DNA from: Mesostigma viride
Lineage: Eukaryota; Streptophyta; Mesostigmatophyceae; Mesostigmatales; Mesostigmataceae
Length of the DNA: 64,000 nucleotides
Assembly: GCA_009746045.1 (NCBI GenBank)
Contig: RPFO01000156.1
Location: forward strand, 126,001 to 190,000
Direction of reading: 5' to 3'
Part shown: positions 10,842 to 20,700 of the stretch, piece by piece
Layout: each line of letters opens with the position of its first letter
Position numbering within the stretch: position 1 is the stretch's first letter
Notes under the pieces: model-generated
Told to the model about the DNA's origin: nothing
Databases searched by the model: none
The model's input: only the letters and a program-made list of their open reading frames with translations
Made by a program: the position numbers and the translations under genes

Positions 10842-12625
10842 TCAAAACTCGACGCCACCGAAGTGGCGCCGGAAAGCCGCTGGGTCAAAACCCAGGGCCT
10901 GAGCCCAGAGGGCGGGTGGGATGTCGCGCCCCAGGAGGCTGCGGTGGAGGCCAATGTAGCGCGTGACCGAGAGGGCCGAAGCCCACCGGCCGCGCAGCTG
11001 GATGGCCTCCGGCGACTCGCCAGCGATGGCGTCGTGCGTCGCCCCCCCATGCCGGAGGCTGTGAAAAGAAAACATCCCTGGGATGCCCATGCGGGCCTGC
11101 ACAGCCTCCCACTGCTGCCTAGCCTGGCTGTACGTTAAGCCCGAAAGAGGAGTGCATCCGGGGGCTGGCCAGCCGTCAGACGTCGCAGGAGCCACAAAGA
11201 AAGTGGATCCCGGACGAGGACGTGCTGGGCCGCCCCCTGCGCAGTTTTGGGGTTGCGCAGCACAAGGGCACCGACCATGGGCCCTGGCTCGAGAAGGGGG
11301 TGGCCGGGATGAGCCACATCCCGAACCCGCAGCCCTAGCGCCTCGCTAATGCGTAAATACTGCTGGAAAGCAATAATAATCAACGCACTCAAATGCACCT
11401 GTCGACGTGAAACTAGCAACAGGGCAGTGAAATAGCAAAGGCGCCAGGGCATAGGCGGAGGGCTGACAGCCGGAACAAGCCGCTGCCAACCTGCTAGCAG
11501 GCGGTCCGCCAGTACCCAATTCCGAACAATGTCGGGGTAGTACAGGTGCAGACAGGCCTTGGCATGCTGGCATAAGGTACGCCCCCGCCCGCCTCTGGCA
11601 TGGTAGACAGCAGAAATCCACTCACAGAAAATGGCTTCCGCGTCAGCTGGGTCGACAGGGCCAGGTGGCGCCCACGCCACGTAGACAGCCGCCGCACGCC
11701 GGTACGCTGGCAAGGTAGACACAGGGTTGACTGTGCCCTCCAAAAGTGCCAAGTCCCGAGGGCGTCGCGCCCCCTCAGGCCCAGGGTTGGGATGCACGTC
11801 ACCACACCGGGTCAAGTCAGGAATCCAAGCGCCACGCCGACTGGCCTTGTCAGCTGGGTTGTGGTCGGTAGCCACCCAGACCCAGTGGCTCTGCATGTCG
11901 CCAGCCAGTGACAGAGCGCAGTAGCGCCGAACCAGCTGGTTGAGGCGGTAGGAAGACGACCGCCCTCTGACAAACGCCCCCACCACAGCACTGGAGTCTA
12001 CGAGCCGGACGACTCGCTTACCTCGACACGCCTTGGTCCGGCACGACCACTCGACCCCCTGTGTCGCAGCAATCGCCTCCTTGACGTTGATGTGGTTAGG
12101 CTGCCCCCGCCACCGGTAGGACAGTGCCGTACGCCAGTGGCCACTATCCAGCAGGCTGTAGTCCCCCTCCTCCATGCGCTCCAGGTCCCAGTCCTCCCCA
12201 GACGTTAAAGCTGTCGTCCGCCACCCCCGCGCTTCGCGCCGGGTCGCCAGCCGGGCACAATCGGCCCCAGGCAGGTCCCTGTAGACCACCCCACCGCCGG
12301 AGCCGCTCGCATCACTTGCGACGACCCGGTCAGAAAGGGGCCGGGCCCTGGCCGCCCTCAAAAAGGGGGCCAGGTCGATCGCCGCCTGAAGCTCCTGGCG
12401 GGCCCCCGCAGGGAGGCGCCAGCGGCGCCCAGGCAGGGAGGCATTCATGGCTGCTAGCAGCCGGTACGTCTCAGACCACACCGAAAGCATGGGGCGGCAC
12501 AGCAGATGCATCCACACCCACTTCCCAAGCACAGAACTAAGTTCGCGGTAGTATGTAAACCCGCGATCTAAGATTCTATGAGTAGCAGCGATAACTGCCA
12601 CCACACGCTCAGGAACAGGCACCAC
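10842..12625 (-). pseudogene. DIRS-type RNase H, 2A-like motif and tyrosine recombinase (pol C-terminal part)
   Basis: The main frame runs 12625 to 11135 and continues after a -1 frame change near 11150 in the frame ending at 10842. The N-terminal part is the RT thumb. RNase H follows, with VVASDASGSGGGVV, HINVKEAIAA, RLVDSSAVVGAFVRG and VWVATDHNPADKASRR. Next comes CGDVHPNPGP, a 2A-like peptide. The C-terminal recombinase shows the helical core (QQYLRISEALGLRVRDV with its catalytic R) and, across the frame change, FHSLRHGGAT (HxxR), a LRGRW element and the likely nucleophile in RYIGLH. Such enzymes join the circular cDNA into the host by strand exchange rather than by an integrase. As it stands the recombinase cannot be read in one frame. 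Confidence 0.8.
11777..11806 (-). other. 2A-like ribosome-skipping motif CGDVHPNPGP
   Basis: Ten residues, CGDVHPNPGP, lie exactly between the end of RNase H and the start of the recombinase region. The consensus 2A end is D-V/I-E-x-N-P-G-P; here the E is replaced by H. Similar GDVHPNPGP words are found in LINE proteins. Whether it acts in ribosome skipping is not shown by sequence. Confidence 0.6.
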
Positions 12626-13602
12626 GTCACCATCTCTTTGGTGAATGACCCCACCGCCTGCACACCAGTCTGCTCTGCTGTCGCCCGTACCACCTTGTCA
12701 GACTTCTGCACCAGCCCAACAGCGGCGTAGGCAGCCTGAACACGATCTAGCTGCTGATTCACCCCATCCACCGACGCACAGTGGGTGAAATGGAGGTCAT
12801 CGATCGTCACAGCATGCATACCTTCCAGATCCTGCCGAGATTCGAAGCACGGCGAGGGCGCCAAGGGCGCAGCAGGGTCCTCCTCCAGCCTCAGCCGGAC
12901 GGTCTCCCCCGCCTCGTTGGCCTCCGCCACCAGGATCAGCGCGGACATGTTGATGCTCAGCCCACGACTAGCCTCCAACGGCGGCTTGGGGCCACAGCGG
13001 TACAACACAGACTGATGCACACACTGGGCCACGGCGACGGCCAGCTTGTTGCCCATTGGCCAGCACAACATCCACGGCCACACCTTCCGACGAGCCCCAC
13101 TCAGGCCCACCAGATCCGACCACACCGGCATCCACGCACAGTACCGCCGCATCCAAACTGGCAGGCGGAGTCTGTTGTAGTACGAATCCAAATCTGATAC
13201 GCCCCCAAAAACATCCTCCCCAGCGCGCGTGGGCAAATCGCAAATCACGCCAAGGTGTGGTAAAAAAGCGGGCATAGGATCTGGTAGTGGCATGTTGCCA
13301 CGCCGGTTGTCCACAATCAGCCGTATACGGCCGTCGGGCTTTCCGACCCCAAAAGTACCGTTCACCATAGGCGGCTCCTCCTCAAAAAATCCACCCAAAA
13401 TCCCCCTCTCCACACACACCGTGCAAACCCGCGCGAACTCCTCCATGCTACACCCCCGCGAGATCCGCATCGACTTCTGCAAGATCCGCTCTGCTGGGCT
13501 CAGCGTCCGTACCATCCTACTCTCATCATTCAAAATTGCTCCCCAAGAGGGGGGTAGTAAGTTCAGCACATCCACTTGGCCACCTTCCCCCGGACCAGGC
13601 AA
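12568..13602 (-). pseudogene. DIRS-type reverse transcriptase (pol N-terminal part)
   Basis: 344 codons in the main frame. Visible RT blocks are FGVGKPDGRIRLIVDNRRGN (fingers), FGGVSDLDSYYNRLRLP (motif A, catalytic D), WPMGNKLAVAVAQCVHQS (motif B of the PMG type used by DIRS elements) and VTIDDLHFTHC (motif C, IDD). It ends by passing into a -1 frame that carries VVPVPERVVAVI and the RNase H, at about 12620-12640. There is no slippery heptamer at that point, so a mutation or a base-calling error is more likely than programmed frameshifting. A further frame change near 13590 connects to an upstream segment (SFVRRNGGSVAAMAGS). Confidence 0.82.
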
Positions 13603-13965
13603 GCCAAGCGTGCGGCCACTAACGGTTCGTAAGGGGCTCCTTCAGCATATTCACCCCCATCCACTACAGATCCTGCCATTGCCGCTACGGAACCACCGTT
13701 CCGGCGGACAAAGGACCTGCAAGCATCATCGATCCCATCTAGGGCCGCCTGCTGCAGAGGCCCGGGCACACGGGCTGAATCTACAGCAGGCGGGTCTCGC
13801 CCCCCCCCCCCATCCAGTTTAACGCCCTAACCGTCTGACAGGCTAGTGTGCGAGCATTAAAAGCCCGACTCATCCTATCGCGCCTACGGCCTGAGCGTAC
13901 CTGCTGCCACCAGTCACGAGGTGGCAGGGGTGCTGGAAGAGGTAGTGGAAGAAGGCACCGCTCCC

Positions 13966-15066
13966 TCACTTGTTGTTGTTGGACGGGCCGCCCTGCCCCT
14001 TCTTGCCGGGACCCTGCTCCAGCTTGTGCTGCAGCTTCCCCATGCTCATCGCCGCCCGCACCGCCGGAGACGCCAGCATTGCTCCACCCTCCTGGAATGG
14101 CAGCATTGCCGACGGAGTCCCCTTCCAACCCGTCGACCCCACATCCACCAGCTGGCATGCCGTGATCAGCTTTGCCAGGTACTCGGCTGCTGCCAGCTCC
14201 AGAATTACTTCGGAGCGTGGCGTGGCCCAGTAGCCAAATTCTGTCACCATCGTGTCCAGAATTCCTGCCATCTGCAGGAGCAGCATCCTCCTCTCCCCGC
14301 TGGCTGAGCTGCCGTGCATCGTCAGCATTAACGATGCACGGATTGACTTCCCCCCCACGCTCTCTGCGTAGTCCAGCATCCCGGCAGCACCGCCTCCAGC
14401 ATGTTGCTCACCAGGACCGGCACTGCATGCCCGCTCAGCGCCACCCCCTTCGTGCGCGCCAGCCTGCCAGCAGTCGCCGCTGCGGCTGGGCTTGCAGTTG
14501 CTGGAGTCTTTGCCTGGTCCAGCAGCTTCGACATGGCCGATATCAGGTCGCCAATATCTCCGCCAGTGCGGGCGTTGCCCGGGCGGGATGGAAGCCCTCC
14601 CGCTGGCGTTGCATAGCCCGTCTCGGTCCCAGCAGCCGACCTATGTTCCGGTCTAGGTCCGCCACATCCTGGTCGATCGCCCCAGGGCGCCATCCTCCTC
14701 GCCAGCGCCCGGTCCACCATGCCCCGCCCCTCCGCTTCCACCTGCCGAAGGGGGAACACCCCCAGCTCCCACCCCACCTGCTGACACTGGTGGATCCGGC
14801 TCTGCAATAGCCTCCCCCAGTTGCGCTGCTAGCACATCGGCCAGGGCCTCCTCCCCATCCCAGTCGCTGACAAACCCCCTTTTCTCCAACACGTCCATGA
14901 CGTTCTTGGCACGCCCCGGATTGAGCTTCTGGATCCGCTCTAGCCAATGCCCCTCCCCTAGGATCTTCTGGACCGCAGTTGCGGCCTCCTTTGGGGTGCA
15001 TCCCTCCCTGGCTTCTTGCTTGAGCTTTGCTATGAAATTCCGCTCTGGGGCTGTCACTGAGGTCAT
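13966..15066 (-). pseudogene. Gag-like ORF1 of the DIRS/PAT element, frame-interrupted
   Basis: The first open segment begins at 15066 (MTSVTAPERNFIAKLKQEAR) and runs into a glycine/proline linker. The reading then has to change frame near 14690, 14560 and 14390 to stay in plausible protein (DLISAMSKLLDQAKT, then MLDYAESVGGKSIRASLML), ending near 13966 with GKKGQGGPSNNNK. Its position upstream of RT and the absence of any enzyme motif suggest a Gag-like protein. I recognise no named domain, so the assignment rests on position. Confidence 0.5.
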
Positions 15067-15134
15067 GGTGGGTTATAATGCTTGATGTGTTATATTGCGT
15101 TTTGTTTTTTGTGATGTGGTCACTTGAGGTTCTC

Positions 15135-15343
15135 AGGCAAAAGAAACAACCTGCTTCCCTAGAATGGAAGCCCACCCTTTATAGCAACCACCTCTCCAGC
15201 CAACCCCTACCTGGGTGGCTGGGGTACGGGTGCCAGCACAAAAAATATTTTTTCTAAAATTATTTTTTCCTTTGGTGCTATACGGCGTTGCATTCTCCGC
15301 TCAGCAGGTTAGTCATAGATAAAATGAGCATAGCTCACCAAAT
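15135..15343. repeat. split direct repeat X1 of the DIRS/PAT element
   Basis: Second copy of the 209-bp repeat, at the 5' terminus of the element in its own orientation. Host sequence resumes at 15344 with aatgcgcc. Confidence 0.9.
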
Positions 15344-15639
15344 AATGCGCCTAAGCTATCCCATTCCAATTGCCCCCGCAGCTGGGATGGCCGGAATGAA
15401 TTAGCAGGTGATCGTTTCAAGTGTGTGAAACACCTTTGATTCACTTGAACTGGAAGCGTGTACTATTAGTGTTGTCTCACGGCCGGCTACAATAATTTCT
15501 TGTGCATGCATGCATCTCGATCGAGCCAACGTCCATACGCAATTTGCCTCCACACATCTTCAGTACAACCCTTAAGGTTAAACTGCATCTTTGGGCTGCT
15601 CTATCTCCGTCAAATTATAACATGACTCAGTGGAGAGAT

Positions 15640-15730
15640 CATTAAATTAAATTAAATTTCAACATGACTCCGTTGGGAGATCATGTAGCACATATTCCTT
15701 GCTCTGGACAGCTTGTATCCATTGGTACTC
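15640..15730. repeat. dispersed repeat with CTCCGTTGGGAG core, copy 1
   Basis: aattaaattaaatttcaaca then tgactccgttgggagatcat then gtagcacatattcc. It matches 39585-39625 and 61165-61210 after an AATT-type tail. The core is an imperfect palindrome. Confidence 0.65.
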
Positions 15731-16067
15731 ACTGCCGCCATGGTGCCCAGCCATATGCTTAGAATGTTTGCCTAGCTGTGCCACCATACCTAGTCACGTG
15801 CACCGCTATATAACACACGGTACACCAGCCATAGCTAGCTAGCCTTAGCTTAGTCATGTACAGCCATGCTACGTCCTAGCTGGCTATGCTCAGATTACTT
15901 GCCAACGCTCCTTGTTATGATATCAAAGAGACAACCAGCGCAGGCCACATGGGTCTTACTGCACCCACAGACCTTGCCGGATCGTTTACCGAGTCCGATT
16001 GCAGCTGTGGCATTAATTAATTAATAGACACGTGACTGTGGCATGCCTTTGGCATGAAGGAGAAAGG

Positions 16068-16215
16068 GGGTCTGTGCCCTTTCTACCTGTTGTGCACACA
16101 CAGGGATTAAAAGCACTTCGGTGCTCCGTGACTAGCTCCCCAACGGGAGCACGAGTTTAATTAATCAATTAATTAATTAATTAATTAATTATTAATTAAT
16201 TAATTAATTGATTCA
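16068..16215. repeat. dispersed repeat with CTCCCCAACGGGAG core and (TTAA)n tail
   Basis: Reads ggggtctgtgccctttctac ... aaaagcacttcggtgctccg ... tagctccccaacgggagcac, followed by an approximately 50-bp (TTAA/TAAT)n tract. The unique part is the reverse complement of 59302-59395, so this is a dispersed family member. The tail resembles the microsatellite tails of non-LTR elements. Confidence 0.65.
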
Positions 16216-17703
16216 TATTCCTTGCTGGATGGGTGGAGAGATCATGTAGCGCGTACATCCCCTTGCTTGATCGATGCTAGGGGGTGAGCGAAGCCGCGCG
16301 CAAACTTACCTAACTCTAAACTAAACTATAAATCCTAACTACGCTACTCAGCAAAGCGCCCCTTCCTCCTCGGGGGGGGGGGGGGCGGGCTTGCCCACAC
16401 GGGCTGGTGTGTGGCCGGGCAAACGGTCTGCCACCTCTTCTAGGTTCTGCATAGCAGTCAAAGCAAGAGAGAGGGAGGAAATCGTCATAGTTACTACAAG
16501 TATACTACGTTCGCACAGGTCTCTCACACTTGTTTTCTGGTTGTAATTTTAAGGGGGTTCCATCTCCACCTCGATCATTTTCTTTTTATTATCTTTAACG
16601 TGTCCAACTACCCGCGATTGGAACGCCATGCGTCCAGGAATAGTTGTCTTACTTCATATGCGATGTATATCATATGCTGCTTCGTCAAGAGTGCGCGTCC
16701 AGCTTAGTGTAAATTCTTTTTACTGGAATACTAAGACTTCATCATGCGGCGCACCAAGGTAGTGATTGAAGATCAAAGGCCGGCATGCATGAGTAGTACA
16801 TATCGTGTGTCAGTAATGCAGTGTACATGTACATTGATCAATAGTTGTCTCACTTCATACATGCATACGTATCTATTTGCGTGTGTAAATAAGTTGTCTC
16901 CTTGAAGTTAGGTGCATACATCATACTGTATGGGCCGATGTATCGCCGGCCATATAGTAGTAGGAGACAACTATTGATATGATGATACCAGCAAGCCATC
17001 CATAGGAAATATTGGCACAGTCAAACTATATAGGCTGAACAAGTCTCGCGTGCAGACACGTGTGTAGTACTCCTACACACAGATCTCGAGTGATTTATCT
17101 AGTACCAAATCCGAAAGGCTTGCATCACTCCCCGGAAAGGAGAACTTTTGCGGATGACTGTAGGTGTAAGTTGGCGATGCCATGGTAACCGGAGACGTCC
17201 GTCCTATAGTCAGCAAAATTGGTGCGAGAGGTCCCCAGTTCGATTCCGGTCGGATTCATTTGCAGATCGCGTTTTCCGCGTTTTCCGCGGCCCGGCACTG
17301 AACGCAAAGGTTTTCACCTTTGCGGAGTGTCTGATCAGTATATAGGCTGCAAATGTATAGCTAGCTAGATATACGAGTGAAAATTGCACGTGCATGTCTG
17401 TGCAGGCGTACATCTAGCTTTTAGCACTCTGATGGTAGTATCTGCATATAGCCAGTTATCTATAGGTCTGAATTGCATGCTATACAGTTGCTGGCCCCAT
17501 GCATGCACAAGTTTGTGTACGTGCACAAGATGAGAAAACCATAATTTCAAATTTGCATGTATACGTATGGACTACTGAAGTTCCGTGCAGGGATAAGCTC
17601 ATACATATTGCAGACGGTTTTGGTGCTATGTTAACTGCCTGAACGCCACCTGGGACCAGTGCTGGCTGCCGCATTCCCAACAGCTCAACTCACTGCTCAA
17701 TAT

Positions 17704-20700
17704 TCACTTGGGCGGGAACCCTGTTGCTGCATCAAGAAGCGGCGGGGTGGGAGCAGGGACCACACTAGCCCCCGACCCGGCTCGGGTGCAAATGATGGAC
17801 TGCAGAAGGCCACTCTCCCGCAGAGCATGGGACGGGCGTGTGCTCTGTTGGACCTCCGGCGGAGGCTGTAAGCCGGCCAGGTCCTCGGCAGTGGATAAAC
17901 CCATTCGCGAGAGAGCCTCCTCACCAGTGATAAAACTGCAAGAAGCACGAAACGACGGGGGCGGGGACGGGCATGACGGAACATTTCATTACTGTGGTGA
18001 AAGGCTCTAGAAACCCACTAAATTGCAGGACGCCTGCGATTTTTCCATGCACCCCGGAGAGTGAACGGCCTAGCTGATCAGCTTGCGCTAATTGGTACAA
18101 GGCCACCCTTGGATGTCGCTATGAAAAAACTCTGGCATAAGCTAGGATACAAGGTGGCTCGGCGCCCTGTTGGGTTTGCCATCGCATGCGGAGAGTCATT
18201 GGGCCCGTTGTGCAAGGTGAGAGATAGCATCACATAGTTCAAAATGATGGTTAAAGAAAAAGGGGCAACCAACCCAGGCAACTTGGGCTAATCTGCGCGA
18301 GCCATGCAACAGGTTACTCTACGCAGCAACGGGATCGTAAAAAAGGGTCAGATTCGTGCAGCAAGTGACGCACAAGATTTCAGTTTACTCTGCTATCAGG
18401 GCGACCCGAATCTGGCCGCTTTATAATCAGGAAAAGGGGCTATGGCGGCCAGGCAAAAGCGAATTGACAGGCGGCCAGGTCTGTGAAAGCTAAATCATAC
18501 TTTCTATAATGCATACAAGAAGGGAATCGTCACTAAAAGGACGAGCTACTAACGCTTGCTGTCAAGGGCTGCACGGGGGTCGAGGTGCGTGATCAGCAAA
18601 AGGATATAAATTTCACGTTGCTGCCCAGGCAGGGCTGCAAAAAAAGGGTAAATTCACTACGTTTTGGATCTACCTAGACAGAAGATTGCCAGGCTTCTAT
18701 CTGTTTATTTCGTTGAGTATCCGGTGTCCTATATCTAAGGCAGCACTACGGATCTTGCTCAACAGGAAAAACTTATGTCGCTTGCCCGATTGCAGCAAAG
18801 TGATGGCAGGTGATAAAATGCATGACGATGTTTAAATTTAAACGCTGCAGCTTGCATGCCAGCATAAGTGGAGGCAAGGAAAGCATGTTGCACGAAGCAC
18901 GGTGCGCTATCTTAATAAAGATATAGAGATTATATATATAATAAAGGTGCTTGTTCCCAACGAAACACGAAGGATGCTCCAGGATTAGCCAACACCATGG
19001 TGCCGGGCATCTTGCAGACCAAAGCAACAGGTACGGAGAAAGGGTGGCTTGCTTTACGAAGCCAAACTTGCAGTGCAGCACTGCCATGGAGCGGACATTA
19101 CACGCACGGACAAAGCGCTCCTGTGCTGCGCTGTATATTCGAAAGGGAGTTGCTGCTCAAGCAAGATCTAGCTTGAAGCTCAAACAAGATTGCGACCACC
19201 TTGTCGACTTTCCCCACCCGCCCCATTCCCATCATACACGATTAAATATACAAACATACATATACACAATTCATACACGATTAAATATACAAACATAAAT
19301 AAACACAATTCATACACGATTAAATATACAAACATAAACAAACACAATTCATACACGATTAAATATACAAACATAAATAAACACAATTCATACACGATTC
19401 AGCCAAGGAGACTGGCTACAGTTCGTGACAGTTTTCGCTGTTGTGGCAGGCCCAGGCATGCGTCTAATACCAGCCTCCATTTGGGGAGGAATGGAGCTCT
19501 ATCAAAGTCGTCACGTGCACAAAGTCGTGACCATGCATTGGCAAAGGACATGCAACGGCACGAACCTGCGCTGGCAATGAGTTTAATCCTTGACATGAAA
19601 CAGGAGACCTCACCAGCACAAGCCAGCCTGTCGCATGACACGCCCCCCTGCCAACGTTATAGTTAAGGATGCCACCTGACAATGAAATAGTTAACGATAC
19701 ACGCCTGCCAATAATCGCACAGGCAACAAAGCATACTCTAGTACACTGCCCACCTGGCCAGCGGCGTCCCCAGTGCCGGCGGGAAGAAGTAGAGAAGGCG
19801 GTGCAGCACTTTGTCGCGCGTGTCGTCGAGGCAGTAGATGACCGCGTTGGGGCCCGCATCAAACGTGTACGCCGCCTGTGTATGCCGCACCAACAACCAG
19901 TTGCAGGCAAGGTGGTGGTTAAAGTCGCAGCCAGGGTGTTTCATTCAACGCGCATGAAGGCGATACGGCCCTCAACACAACACCATATCAAATGTGCGCG
20001 CCGCCTGCACCCAGCCGACCGGGCCAACTAATCCAACCAAACCAAACCACCCACCCACCCACCCACCCACCCACCCACCCACCCACCCACCCACCCACCC
20101 ACCCACCCACCCACCCACCCACCCACCCACCCACCCACCCACCACCACCCACCCACCCACCCACCCACCCACCCACCCACCCCCACCACCCACCCACCCA
20201 CCCACCCACCCACCCACCCACCCACCCCCCCCCCCCCCCCCACCCCCACCCACCCACCCACCCACCCACCCACCCACCCACCCACCCACCCACCCACCAC
20301 CCACCCACCCACCCACCCACCCACCCACCCACCCACCCACCCACCCACCCACCCACCCACCCACCCACCCACCCACCCACCCACCCACCCACCCACCCAC
20401 CAACCCACCCACCCACCCACCCACCCACCCACCCACCACCCACCCACCCACCCACCCACCCACCCACCCACCCACCCACCCACCCACCCACCCACCCACC
20501 CACCCACCCACCCACCCACCCACCCCACCCACCCACCCACCCCACCCCCACCGAGCGAGCGAGCCACGGACCGACGGACCGACGGACCGACGGATCGACC
20601 GACCGACAGACGGACGGACCGACAGACGGACGGACCGACCGACCGACGGACCGATGGACCGACGGACGGACCGACCGACCGACCGACGGACTGACCGGCC

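Larger units (their letters stand above)
10022..15343 (-). mobile_element. DIRS/PAT-type tyrosine-recombinase retrotransposon with split direct repeats
   Basis: A 5.3-kb element on the minus strand. Its four terminal blocks are two copies of a 197-bp repeat (10022-10218, 10450-10646) and two copies of a 209-bp repeat (10243-10451, 15135-15343). In element sense the order is X1 - ORFs - Y1X2 - Y2, the split direct repeat arrangement known for PAT, TOC and Kangaroo elements. Internally, in sense order, are a Gag-like region, an RT (PMGNKLAVAV, TIDDLHF), RNase H (SDASGSGGG) and a tyrosine recombinase (FHSLRHGGAT then RYIGLH). No LTR, integrase or long target-site duplication is present. Flanks are consistent with recombination at a 2-bp AT core. 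Several frame changes interrupt the ORFs although the repeats look almost identical to each other. Confidence 0.88.
15344..17703. other. intergenic, repeat-rich, no gene recognised
   Basis: Contains two copies of dispersed short repeats with AATT-rich tails (listed separately), a run of twelve G near 16372-16383 and many TA/AATT simple tracts. No protein-coding exon is supported. The right end is the 3' flank of the decarboxylase gene that stops at 17704. Confidence 0.5.

Noticed and set aside
12600-12660. Programmed -1 frameshift between DIRS RT and RNase H
   Set aside because: The overlap has no X-XXY-YYZ heptamer and no obvious downstream structure; other frame changes in the same element point to mutation or error.
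17195-17260. tRNA-like word agttcgattccggtcgga
   Set aside because: The box B is good, but the box A candidate is only about 26 nt upstream and no acceptor stem pairs. At best a decayed SINE head.
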